The translations under genes and the position numbers were made by a program. Below, in pieces: positions 1-8,046 of a DNA stretch of 12,647 bases; positions within the stretch are counted from its first letter, which is position 1, and every line of letters starts with the position of its first letter. The DNA is from Candidatus Sericytochromatia bacterium. GTDB taxonomy: Bacteria > Cyanobacteriota > Sericytochromatia > UBA7694 > JACMQJ01. Location of the stretch: NCBI GenBank assembly GCA_014377055.1, contig JACMQJ010000513.1, forward strand, positions 1-12,647, written 5' to 3'. Below the pieces are notes generated by a model. It saw only the letters and a program-made list of their open reading frames with translations. It made no database searches and was not told the origin of the DNA.

Positions 1-387
1 GATGTTGAAGAACGCACTAAAGATATTCAGTTTTCTAGTAGAACTCGTATGGTAACAGATACAATGAAAGAGCATCATGAAAATGCTCGTATGATGAAAG
101 AGTTATTAGCTCATATTCCAGAAAGTATTCGTAACTCTGATGTTTGGTGTAAAAAAGCAACAGAATTAGCCAAAGAGGGTGTAGTTAATATCGTTCAATT
201 AATTTATAAAAATAAAGAATATGAAGGGCATAACAAAGACTATGAGTTTAGTCCTATCACTATGCAAGAACACTGGGAAAGTGGCCTAGAAGATGTACGC
301 AATACATTAACCCACCCCGAATGGCTGAACTTTCCAGATGCTGAAGCTGGCTTTGTTACACATGACATCCATCAAAAACATGAGTGA
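1..387 (+). CDS. Patatin-like phospholipase, DUF3734 C-terminal domain (5' end outside window)
   Basis: The reading frame is open from the first base of the window and ends with TGA at 385-387, so this is the last 128 codons of a longer gene. The first internal ATG at 49 is not the true start. The tail carries the signature I recognise from the DUF3734 region that follows the patatin lipase domain: an IQFSSRTR stretch, then NIVQLIYKNKEYEGHNKDYEF, then the MQEHWESGLED block and an HPEWL motif. The Ser-Asp catalytic dyad of the patatin domain would lie upstream and cannot be seen. Family members are predicted acyl hydrolases acting on membrane lipids. The base composition is clearly less AT-rich than the following gene, so this looks like resident chromosome. 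No strong GC-rich terminator follows; only an AT-only 16-bp palindrome is present at 402-417. Confidence 0.88.
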   Translation, partial: DVEERTKDIQFSSRTRMVTDTMKEHHENARMMKELLAHIPESIRNSDVWCKKATELAKEGVVNIVQLIYKNKEYEGHNKDYEFSPITMQEHWESGLEDVRNTLTHPEWLNFPDAEAGFVTHDIHQKHE

Positions 388-421
388 ACTATTATGTGTA
401 TATATTTTTAAAAATATCAAA

Positions 422-448
422 TAGACAAATTTGTATATTTGGTATAAA
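422..448 (+). promoter_or_regulatory. Candidate promoter of the 574-residue orphan gene
   Basis: A TATAAA box at 443-448 is preceded by TG one base upstream (440-441), giving an extended -10. TAGACA at 422-427 matches the -35 consensus at five of six positions, but the 15-base spacing is short. An AT-only perfect palindrome (402-417) and the palindrome ACAAATTTGT (425-434) lie in and around it. The call is inferred from motif matches only. Confidence 0.35.
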
Positions 449-486
449 ATTGTAACTTCAAAAAAATTCCTAATTTAGTTAATATA

Positions 487-2211
487 ATGACACAATTTAT
501 TGCGCCTAATCCTGTCTCTCATGAATTACAGTTGACATACAATCAAATGTCAGACCAATATTTATCAATATCTTTAAAAAATTATCTAGAACAACAGGAA
601 TACAGTAAATTTTGGTCAATTACTACATATGCTGTGAGTAGAAATATTTTTGAGAAAAATATTCCTAGTATTTTATCTTACTTTTTTAAAAACGATTTTT
701 TTAAGTTAAATGATGATTTCTTAAATGGTTTTATTAATGGTTTTGGTTACTTTATCCAAAATCAAAAATCTTACACACCACCACAGATACTTGAGTTTTT
801 ATCAGGTCAAGAAAATGAAATTTTTGCCAATGCATTACGCCTTAAGCATAACGATTACCTTGATATCTTTTTTCCATTTTGTACTAAAAAAAATCTAGAA
901 AATTATAGTAAACTGCATATTATTTTAATTAAACAAAAAAGTTTTGAGCAACTTGAAGTATTGTATAAATATTGTGATAATATTGACTACAACAATGGCG
1001 AAATTTTACACAGCTATATTGTAAATGGTTTATATGATTTTAAATTCATTAAAAAAATTATAGATGATTATAAATTAGATATTAACGTGTTAACTTATTA
1101 TAATGGTTTTTCAGTTACTATGCCTCAGCAGTTATTATTTAATAGTTTTGTATCTATTGAATTATGTCATGATTTTATAGTTTATTTTGGTGAAAAAATT
1201 AATTGTGATATTGAGGGAAGTAATAATAAAAATATCTTGAATTTTTTATATGATTCTAACAAAAAAATTAATGATATAGTTTTTTGTTATTCTGATTTAT
1301 TAACTTATTGTCAATTTAAAGAAAAAAATATTGCACAAATTGTCAATCAAGTGCTGGAAGCAAAATTAGTAATTCAATTTTATGATCATGTGATGTATGA
1401 TAAAATCTTTAATCACACATCGTTTAATTCTAAATATTTTGATAGAGATAAAGTTCTTCAACAAATTTTGTTACTAGATAGTGATAACTCAATCAAAAAG
1501 ATAAGAAGCTCTAGCCAAGATACCGTTAATCCGATTACTTTTTTATTGGATAAATTTTATAAAAGCGAACAATATTATCAAGTAATGATAAATAAAGTCC
1601 ATCCTTTTATTTATTGGGGTAATAATCAAGGAGAAAATTTTAATGAAGATACTTATCAATATTTATTTAAAAAATATAAAAAAGAATTATTAAAACTTTC
1701 AGGAAATGAATTTAAAAATTTTGATAATAATTTAAAACAAAAATGTAAGAAAATGGGTTTAACCAATGTTTGTCTAGATACAGTATTTGATAAATTTTTT
1801 CATAAAAAAAATAAATATGCAACAAAGGTAATAGAGGAATTTAAAAACAACTCAAATTCTACAATAGAAGATTTTAATCAGTTATTTATACAGCGAATTT
1901 CTGATTTAGAAATTGGTAAATACATTCAATCAATTGAACTCAATTCACAGCAGTATTTAAAAATATCTAATGAGCTAGGAAGCCATAATGTGCATTATAT
2001 GAAAATATCGATTCCCAAGTTTGTTAATAATGCTATGGACACTTATCTTCATTTTTCTACTATTGATCCAGCTAATGCTAAAGAATCTATATTGGTTCAA
2101 TTGAAGCTGTTAAATAAAAAAACATTTGATATTCTCAATGAAGAATTAGAAAATCAAAAAGAATATGCCCTACGCAATATTCGTATTCAAAATAAGATTA
2201 TTGAGAATTAA
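487..2211 (+). CDS. Orphan AT-rich helical protein, function unknown
   Basis: This 574-residue ORF starts at ATG 487 with no recognisable Shine-Dalgarno. It is extremely rich in Asn, Lys, Ile, Phe and Tyr, with A/T-ending codons, and is visibly more AT-rich than the upstream patatin gene. There is no signal peptide, no clear membrane segment and no catalytic motif I recognise. Around residues 140-215 the repeated short helices followed by DINV- and NNKNIL-like turns vaguely recall degenerate ankyrin-type repeats. That is only an impression. The last 14 bases (2198-2211) overlap the 3' end of the opposing PP2C gene, so the two transcripts would be antisense to each other at their ends. It could be an accessory or effector-like gene, or an unrelated recent arrival next to the signalling operon. 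I do not recognise the family. Confidence 0.75.
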   Translation: MTQFIAPNPVSHELQLTYNQMSDQYLSISLKNYLEQQEYSKFWSITTYAVSRNIFEKNIPSILSYFFKNDFFKLNDDFLNGFINGFGYFIQNQKSYTPPQILEFLSGQENEIFANALRLKHNDYLDIFFPFCTKKNLENYSKLHIILIKQKSFEQLEVLYKYCDNIDYNNGEILHSYIVNGLYDFKFIKKIIDDYKLDINVLTYYNGFSVTMPQQLLFNSFVSIELCHDFIVYFGEKINCDIEGSNNKNILNFLYDSNKKINDIVFCYSDLLTYCQFKEKNIAQIVNQVLEAKLVIQFYDHVMYDKIFNHTSFNSKYFDRDKVLQQILLLDSDNSIKKIRSSSQDTVNPITFLLDKFYKSEQYYQVMINKVHPFIYWGNNQGENFNEDTYQYLFKKYKKELLKLSGNEFKNFDNNLKQKCKKMGLTNVCLDTVFDKFFHKKNKYATKVIEEFKNNSNSTIEDFNQLFIQRISDLEIGKYIQSIELNSQQYLKISNELGSHNVHYMKISIPKFVNNAMDTYLHFSTIDPANAKESILVQLKLLNKKTFDILNEELENQKEYALRNIRIQNKIIEN

Positions 2212-3085
2212 CTAAGAAACAAGCAACTGAAATGTTATCATGACCGCCTGAACTGTTTGCATACAATACAAACTTTTTGCAAGTTTCTTGCATATCATGG
2301 CTTACATACTTTTGCATATCTTGTGGATTTTTAAAATAATTCCATAGCCCATCAGAACACAACATAATCGTGTCTCCTGGTTTTACAACATGTTCTAATA
2401 CATTTGCTAAAGGTTCCTCATCTCTGGTTCCTAAGCATTGCGTTATTTCATGGGAATGTATGCTCTTAAGTGCTTCTTCTTCGGATAAACCGTGCTTAAC
2501 TGCGTCTGAAACCCATGAATCATCAGTAGTAAGTAATTGAGCTTTTTTATCACTAAAAACGTATGCCCTGCTATCTCCAACCCAACTTACAAAGACTTTG
2601 TTATCTTTAACGGCTGTTACTACAATTGTACACATTGGCTCTACTAGTTCTGGAATTTCTTGATAAGTCATCTTAATAATTTTATCATGTGCTGCATAAA
2701 TAGCTTGAGCTAATGTCTCTGTAGTAGTTGGCTTGCCTTCTACATATTGCATAACTGTAGAAACAGCTAATTTTGCGGCTTCTTCTGAATTAAAGGCTGT
2801 AGAGACACCATCGGCTACCACTAAGAGAGTTGTACCATCGGAGAAAGTTTTAACACCTGCATAATCTTGGTTTGTTTTATGGCGCCTGCCAATATCGCTG
2901 ATACAGGCTAATTTCTCATCTACAGTTTGAGTTAAACTAAAAGAAATTTCTTTTTTTCCACATTCTACACAGAAACCATTAGAAAAATCACATGGGCTAC
3001 ACTGCATGATAAAACTATTGCCACAATAAATACAAAAATTAGTCTCTAATGAATTATCATTGCTACAATTTTGACATTTTTTCAT
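2198..3085 (-). CDS. PP2C-family Ser/Thr protein phosphatase with N-terminal double zinc ribbon
   Basis: The 295-residue protein has two CxxC pairs forming a zinc ribbon (Cys4, Cys7, Cys18, Cys21) and a second set (Cys29, Cys32, Cys39, Cys42). A complete PP2C domain follows from about residue 56. The metal-centre motifs are all visible: RRHKTNQD with Asp74, VVADG with Asp92-Gly93, GDSR at 170-173, CSDGLW with Asp245, and GGHDN with Asp283. It should therefore be an active Mn/Mg-dependent phosphatase that removes phosphate from Ser/Thr residues in the cytosol. The start at 3085 is supported by AGGAAG (3093-3098 on the + strand) seven bases upstream. It is the last gene of the operon, 20 bases after the kinase, and is the obvious counter-enzyme to that kinase. 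No terminator is visible downstream, and its end runs into the convergent gene. Confidence 0.93.
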   Translation of the reverse strand: MKKCQNCSNDNSLETNFCIYCGNSFIMQCSPCDFSNGFCVECGKKEISFSLTQTVDEKLACISDIGRRHKTNQDYAGVKTFSDGTTLLVVADGVSTAFNSEEAAKLAVSTVMQYVEGKPTTTETLAQAIYAAHDKIIKMTYQEIPELVEPMCTIVVTAVKDNKVFVSWVGDSRAYVFSDKKAQLLTTDDSWVSDAVKHGLSEEEALKSIHSHEITQCLGTRDEEPLANVLEHVVKPGDTIMLCSDGLWNYFKNPQDMQKYVSHDMQETCKKFVLYANSSGGHDNISVACFLVNSQ

Positions 3086-3105
3086 ATTTAAACTTCCTGT
3101 TAATT

Positions 3106-5397
3106 TTAAAAATTAGTGATGGGTCGCACAGAATTAGCTTGGTCAATATAGTAAGTGGCTTCATCTTTACTTTTTGCAATTCGTGCAGCTTTACGAAATA
3201 AAGTTTCTGCTCCTAAACATAAAGATTTAGCATTAACATCATAACCCAATACTTTAGTTCCTTGAGGTATTTTATTTAAAATTTCTACTGTTTTATAAAG
3301 CAACTCAGCCCCCAGAGAGTAATTTTCTGCTGTTCCATCTATTAAAACTTCTTGTAATGCTTCAGAGCTTAAATTCAACAAATTGGCATCTAGCTTAGAT
3401 GTATCATTTAATAAAGTTCTTGTTAGTATGGTTAGAGAAGGTAAATGCATAGTATGAGTCTTTGGAACTAATTTTAAAGCAGCAACCGATTCTATAAGTA
3501 AATCATTTTTCGCTAAACAACGAGATAAACCAAAGCATGTAGCAACTAAGTTAGGCTCTACTTTGCTAACTAGTTCATAAAAATAGGTTGCCCTATCTAA
3601 CTGACCCGCCATTTCATGAGAAAATGCTAATGCTAATTTAGGAGCTAACTCACCTGGCATTTCAAAGTAAGTATTTTCAAAACTCTTAATGGCTTCAAGA
3701 CCATTTTCATTTTGAAGAAATGCTAATCCTTTGAGCCAGCTAATTCTCCAATCAAAAATATTTTCTGCTTCCATTTGATTAATTATAATCAAGCCTTCAC
3801 TTATATTTTTATTTAAAATATAAGATTCTGCTAATCGCATTTTAACTTCAGATGATTTAGAATGTTTAGAAATTAGTCCTAAAAATCCTTCAATTTTTTT
3901 CTCAATATCACCTATAGTTGACCAACGAATTAAATCACTTGCAGCTTTATCGCTAGGATTAATTTTTATAGTTGGTAAAATGCGAGCTAGCGGTTTAATT
4001 AAGCCCTCGTTATCATTTGTATCTATTAAATTATCACTAGTAAAAACTAAACTTTCAAAAAAAATAGGTTTTTCTTTGACAGAAACTATTTCTCGCAACA
4101 CACCAAATAATTGATCTTGCATCTCTTGGGCAGACTGAAATCGTTCATCTGGAATTGGATGAGTCGCTCTTAACAAAAAGCGATATAATGATTCATATTC
4201 AGATAAAATAGGTTGTTCTACTGGAGTGGGAAGCTCAAATTCATGTTTTCTCATAGAAAACTCCATAATTAATTGTGCTAATGTTCTGCCTAGCGTGTAC
4301 AAGTCAGATACCTCACTAGGGTTAGCTAGGGCATTTCCATCACAAAGTTCTGGTGCCATAAATCCCATTGTGCCGTAAATAGCTCCATCAATATCATTAA
4401 TTTTTCGCATAGCTCCTAAATCTACCAATTTTACATCATCACCTTCTAACATGATATTTTCAGGTTTCATGTCACAATAAACATAGCCCTGATCATGAAG
4501 ATAGCTAAATGCTGGTAAAATACCCATAATATAAGAGATAGCCTCCTCTACCGGAAGTGGCCCTCGCTCTTTTCTTATACTGTGTAATGTTCTACCCCCT
4601 ACATATTCCATTACAATGTAGCCTTCTTTGCCATGCGATACAAAATCATAGATACCAACAATTTTACTATGCTTTACTGCGGCCAAATATTGACGCTCTG
4701 CTACAGCAGCAGCAGCACTTTCTTCATCTTTTGCATTAAGCAAACCTTTTAATACGACCCACCTTGATAGAATTTTATCAAAAGCTAAATAAATCCACCC
4801 CATACCACCAAATGCAATTGGCCCTTTAACTTCATATTTTTCCATAACGATATCACCGGCTTTTAATGCTGGATTATAGTCATAAGGAGTACCGCAATTA
4901 CCACAAAACCCTTTGTTAAGAGATACTAATACTGGATGACGTTGTTCAACTGGTAAATTAACTTCACTTTTTTCGTAGCAATGTGCTGGACTATTAGGAC
5001 AAACTTTTCTGTGTGCTGGAATTTCTAGTTTTTTCATTAAAAGATTTAATGGGTCTAAGCTTGGCATTGGTGGCAACGAGACTAATCCCCCACCAAGAGC
5101 ATTCCGGCGTTTAGTGGAGCTTCCTGTAACACGCTGCATCATGCGCCTTGTTCCTTTAGCTGTTCGTGCCAAAGGATACGTTAACAAAGAAGTAATTCCT
5201 CTTCTAGAGCTGGCAGTAAACCGATTGGTTATACCTGTATTTACAGTATAGCTTGGTTCGCTCTCACTATCTTGCCCATTATTTAAGTTAACATCACCAA
5301 CTGTAGATAGCAAGCTTTTCCCTGCGGATGCCTTACCACAATCACCACAAATTCCATCTTCAATTTGACCTGAACAAAATGTACAAATTTCAGCCAT
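3106..5397 (-). CDS. PknG-like Ser/Thr protein kinase with zinc ribbons and TPR-like C-terminal region
   Basis: At 763 residues it is close to mycobacterial PknG (750). An N-terminal zinc ribbon (Cys5, Cys8, Cys17, Cys20) is followed by a Thr/Ser/Arg-rich linker (about 50-100) and a second metal site (Cys133, Cys140, Cys165, Cys168) just before the kinase, where PknG has its rubredoxin-like module. The kinase spans about 188-430: glycine loop GGMGWIY (198-203), catalytic Lys217 in VVLK, catalytic loop YCDMKPEN with Asp309 and Asn314, DLG at 326-328 in place of DFG, and MAPE at 347-350. The replacement of HRD by YCD and the DLGAMR segment fit PknG. The remainder is helical with TPR-like spacing. 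There is no transmembrane helix, so it is a soluble kinase. AAGGAAA lies about seven bases before the ATG. The gene is in tandem with the PP2C (20-base gap) and follows the coiled-coil gene after 90 bases. Confidence 0.93.
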   Translation of the reverse strand: MAEICTFCSGQIEDGICGDCGKASAGKSLLSTVGDVNLNNGQDSESEPSYTVNTGITNRFTASSRRGITSLLTYPLARTAKGTRRMMQRVTGSSTKRRNALGGGLVSLPPMPSLDPLNLLMKKLEIPAHRKVCPNSPAHCYEKSEVNLPVEQRHPVLVSLNKGFCGNCGTPYDYNPALKAGDIVMEKYEVKGPIAFGGMGWIYLAFDKILSRWVVLKGLLNAKDEESAAAAVAERQYLAAVKHSKIVGIYDFVSHGKEGYIVMEYVGGRTLHSIRKERGPLPVEEAISYIMGILPAFSYLHDQGYVYCDMKPENIMLEGDDVKLVDLGAMRKINDIDGAIYGTMGFMAPELCDGNALANPSEVSDLYTLGRTLAQLIMEFSMRKHEFELPTPVEQPILSEYESLYRFLLRATHPIPDERFQSAQEMQDQLFGVLREIVSVKEKPIFFESLVFTSDNLIDTNDNEGLIKPLARILPTIKINPSDKAASDLIRWSTIGDIEKKIEGFLGLISKHSKSSEVKMRLAESYILNKNISEGLIIINQMEAENIFDWRISWLKGLAFLQNENGLEAIKSFENTYFEMPGELAPKLALAFSHEMAGQLDRATYFYELVSKVEPNLVATCFGLSRCLAKNDLLIESVAALKLVPKTHTMHLPSLTILTRTLLNDTSKLDANLLNLSSEALQEVLIDGTAENYSLGAELLYKTVEILNKIPQGTKVLGYDVNAKSLCLGAETLFRKAARIAKSKDEATYYIDQANSVRPITNF

Positions 5398-5458
5398 TAT
5401 AATTTCCTTTTTTTATTTAACAAATTGACTCTATTTTTAATAATTAATTTTCTGACAT

Positions 5459-5471
5459 ATTATAAGGTCAA
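5459..5471 (-). promoter_or_regulatory. Possible internal promoter element before the kinase gene
   Basis: The 90-base gap between the coiled-coil gene and the kinase gene is the largest in the operon. On the minus strand it holds a perfect TATAAT (5459-5464). Immediately before it is TTGACC (5466-5471), which could be a -35 for a weaker AT-rich -10 further downstream. Neither hexamer has a good partner at 16-18 bases, so this is a weak call. The gap may simply be an untranslated spacer. Confidence 0.22.
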
Positions 5472-5487
5472 ACATACCGATATTATT

Positions 5488-6645
5488 TTAATTGCTCAAA
5501 ATCATTTCAAATTTTCTAACTAGTTTACTTGCAACTGATAAATCTATAGGTTTACAATATAAAGCAGTTTTAATTACTTCTATTAACTTAAGTGTTTCAG
5601 ATGTATTCAATCGCATAATTTCATATTTAGCATAATAAGCTCTAAAACGACCTTTTAAATCTTCTAACTCGTTTAATTTTTCACAATTTTTTTTATAATT
5701 AGCTTCTTCATTTTTAATACTTACTAAAATTACTTCTAAACATTTTTCAACTCCTACACTTAAAGAGTTTAGAGGAATAGAAGTATTTATAAAGGAGTCA
5801 TTTAAATATTTAATCCAATTTTCATAAGAAAGAATTAAATTTTCATTAACAGAAATTAAAAAAGCTGAAGAATTACTAAAAGTTTTTTGTGTTTCTTCAG
5901 TAACTATATTTTGCTTATCAATTAAAGATTTTAATTCTTCTAATTTTCTTCTTATATTTTCTAATTTTTCTTTTATATTAAACTTTAAATTATTAATTTT
6001 TTCTAATTTTTCACGTACAATACTTAAATTTTTCTTAGCACTTGGTAAAGATTCCATTACTAATAATGGATTGTTTTTAAATGTATCAATATGTTCAAAT
6101 ACTTCTATATTAACTTTTTTCCCTATAACTATTTGTAACTGGTTTAGTTCATCGTATTCTTTTTTTATAAGATTTACACTAATTTCTACTGATTTTTCAA
6201 CATCTCTTAATAAAATAAAGCTATCTCGAACTTCACTAAATTGACTAACCATTAAAATTTGTGCTTCATCTAAGGTTAAGCTAATTTGTGAATTATAAAT
6301 TAAATCTCTTTTTTCTAAAGAAATATCATTTTTTATGATGCTAATTGTTGAGCCATGCAGTAAATTATTAATTTCTTGTGAATTATCTTTAAAAATACCT
6401 TGTTTTTTATATAAATCTTCAGCTTGTTGTACTGTTTCATTCATTAGCGCGTAATTTTTCCATAATCTATCTAATAATTCAATACTATTTTTACCGTATA
6501 AGTATGTTTTTCCTGTATAGGTTATGGAGTTTAGCCCCGTAATATGGTTACGAATATTTTTAACAAAATCACTATTAGTTAGTTCCATTAAATTTTTATT
6601 AATTAATTCTAATTTATTTTTCCATTCAATTATTTCATTATTCAT
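5488..6645 (-). CDS. Coiled-coil protein of the PknG-type signalling cluster, function unknown
   Basis: The 385-residue protein is soluble and almost wholly helical, rich in Lys, Glu, Leu, Ile and Asn, with no signal peptide or membrane helix. Strong heptad-like stretches lie at about 206-250 (around EKLENIRRKLEELK) and about 310-345. The C-terminal end has the block LKGRFRAYYAKYE, then a helix, then CKPIDLSVASKLVRKFE. From memory this resembles the end of uncharacterised coiled-coil proteins in actinobacterial kinase/vWA/FHA clusters (pattern GRL-AY-AK ... P-DL--A). I could not test that. The start codon is five bases after the stop of the membrane-protein gene and has no nearby Shine-Dalgarno, which suggests translational coupling. 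A plausible role is a cytosolic adaptor between membrane sensor and kinase. It occupies roughly the place where mycobacteria carry the binding protein GlnH, but it is not one. Confidence 0.85.
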   Translation of the reverse strand: MNNEIIEWKNKLELINKNLMELTNSDFVKNIRNHITGLNSITYTGKTYLYGKNSIELLDRLWKNYALMNETVQQAEDLYKKQGIFKDNSQEINNLLHGSTISIIKNDISLEKRDLIYNSQISLTLDEAQILMVSQFSEVRDSFILLRDVEKSVEISVNLIKKEYDELNQLQIVIGKKVNIEVFEHIDTFKNNPLLVMESLPSAKKNLSIVREKLEKINNLKFNIKEKLENIRRKLEELKSLIDKQNIVTEETQKTFSNSSAFLISVNENLILSYENWIKYLNDSFINTSIPLNSLSVGVEKCLEVILVSIKNEEANYKKNCEKLNELEDLKGRFRAYYAKYEIMRLNTSETLKLIEVIKTALYCKPIDLSVASKLVRKFEMILSN

Positions 6646-6650
6646 AATTT

Positions 6651-8012
6651 TTAATATTTATATTCCTCAATTCGGGGTTTAAGTCCTAAAAAAACAGATA
6701 AACTAAAAACAATAGCCATCAACAAACCTAAAAAATCAATCATATAAATATTATTTAATGCTTTTTTTGTATTAGAACTAAATTCTGTATTATTAATATT
6801 TAATATATTGTCTAAAGCTAGGTCAAATTGATCAAAAACATAATTTGATTCCCCCTCTTTTGTTCCCAAGCAAAGGTTAATAGCATCTGCATGGCGGTTA
6901 GAACTCTCATAAAGCCTGATTTTTTGGTCAATTTTCATGTATGATTGGAAGTACTTGAGAGCATTCTTAGCTTGTAAATCTTCACCTTTAAAGGTAATGT
7001 TATTATTTTCATCTAATAAATATTTCATTTCTGTTTGAGATTTTTTAGTAAATTCATTTAATAAGAAATTTTGCTTATTTTTGTCTTCATATTCTAGCAA
7101 ATAAAGACTCTCAATAAAATTTATTTCTGAACCTGTAGCTTTAGCTTTCCACATTAGATGGACAGAATCAAATGCATCATTTTTTGAAACATCTAAGGCT
7201 TTATTAGTATTATGAGTAAGAATCAACACTGCGATAAATCCAAAAATAGTAACACCAGAAGCACATAGCATACCTAGATTAAATTTTCTTTTAGTTTTTG
7301 TAAATAAATATTTTTGAGAAAAGTAAAGATATGCAGATACAAATATAAAAAACAAAACAAAACCACTCATATAGATAAATTTAGTATTTACAAAATGTTT
7401 ATACTGGAGATCTAAAACATTGTAATTAGCTTGATCTAAAGCAATTGCGGCTGGTAAAATAATTTCTTGCATGATTTTATCAGCTTCTTTTATTTCTACC
7501 CCAAATTTTCCACTAGCATTTGCAGATCCAACTAATCTTTCATATTCATTTAATCCTGTCATTACATCGTAAATAGGTTTTCTCTCAGCTTCACCATAAG
7601 TAATATTTTGAGCTGCATCAAGATAGCTTGACTGAGCTTTTCTGATAGATTCTTTGTATGCAATCCAAGATTTCTTTTGTAGATCTGATTTACCATCAAC
7701 TTGTTTTAGTAAAAAGATATTAACTAATTCAGCATGAGCATTTGCTAATTGATAGCGTAGTTTTTCAGCCGCTATGATAGAAGGAACAGTATCATGACTA
7801 ATAACTTGTTGAATATTTTTTAAATGAGCAGCATATAAACCTATAACTACAAACATCATAAAGGCAATAAACACTCCAATTATTTGGATAAATTTTAACT
7901 TTTGTGGAGTGTTATTTAATTTAGACGCAACCCATTTAACAGAAAGTAGTTTCAATTTACTTTCTGTGGCTAGATTAGTTTGTGAAGCACTGGTACTAAC
8001 AACATTATGCAT
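6651..8012 (-). CDS. Four-TM membrane protein with two periplasmic helical domains (GlnX-like sensor)
   Basis: The 453-residue protein has a short cytosolic N-terminus and membrane helices at about 41-63, 212-232, 246-266 and 423-443. Two periplasmic domains of roughly 145 residues (about 65-210 and 268-420) are helical and look like a duplicated four-helix-bundle ligand sensor of the chemoreceptor type. It has no HAMP, kinase or methyl-accepting domain, so any signal must leave through partners. Length and topology match GlnX, the membrane partner of GlnH and PknG in mycobacteria (about 440 residues, four TM). This is a resemblance in topology and context, not a demonstrated homology. AGGA at 8019-8022 (+ strand coordinates) precedes the ATG by seven bases. 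The FHA gene ends 34 bases upstream and the coiled-coil gene starts five bases downstream. The role is inferred: periplasmic signal input to the kinase. Confidence 0.88.
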   Translation of the reverse strand: MHNVVSTSASQTNLATESKLKLLSVKWVASKLNNTPQKLKFIQIIGVFIAFMMFVVIGLYAAHLKNIQQVISHDTVPSIIAAEKLRYQLANAHAELVNIFLLKQVDGKSDLQKKSWIAYKESIRKAQSSYLDAAQNITYGEAERKPIYDVMTGLNEYERLVGSANASGKFGVEIKEADKIMQEIILPAAIALDQANYNVLDLQYKHFVNTKFIYMSGFVLFFIFVSAYLYFSQKYLFTKTKRKFNLGMLCASGVTIFGFIAVLILTHNTNKALDVSKNDAFDSVHLMWKAKATGSEINFIESLYLLEYEDKNKQNFLLNEFTKKSQTEMKYLLDENNNITFKGEDLQAKNALKYFQSYMKIDQKIRLYESSNRHADAINLCLGTKEGESNYVFDQFDLALDNILNINNTEFSSNTKKALNNIYMIDFLGLLMAIVFSLSVFLGLKPRIEEYKY

Positions 8013-8046
8013 AAATATTCCTAAAAATTATAACAAAGATTATCAA

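Noticed and set aside
402..417. Perfect palindrome after the patatin gene as a terminator
   Set aside because: It is made only of A and T, with no GC stem, so it would be a very weak hairpin and chance palindromes are frequent in such DNA.
4557..4739. Plus-strand ORF of 60 codons within the kinase gene
   Set aside because: It is an antisense shadow of the well-supported kinase. The same applies to the plus-strand ORFs at 7909, 8372, 8907 and 9405 and to the minus-strand ORF at 11049.
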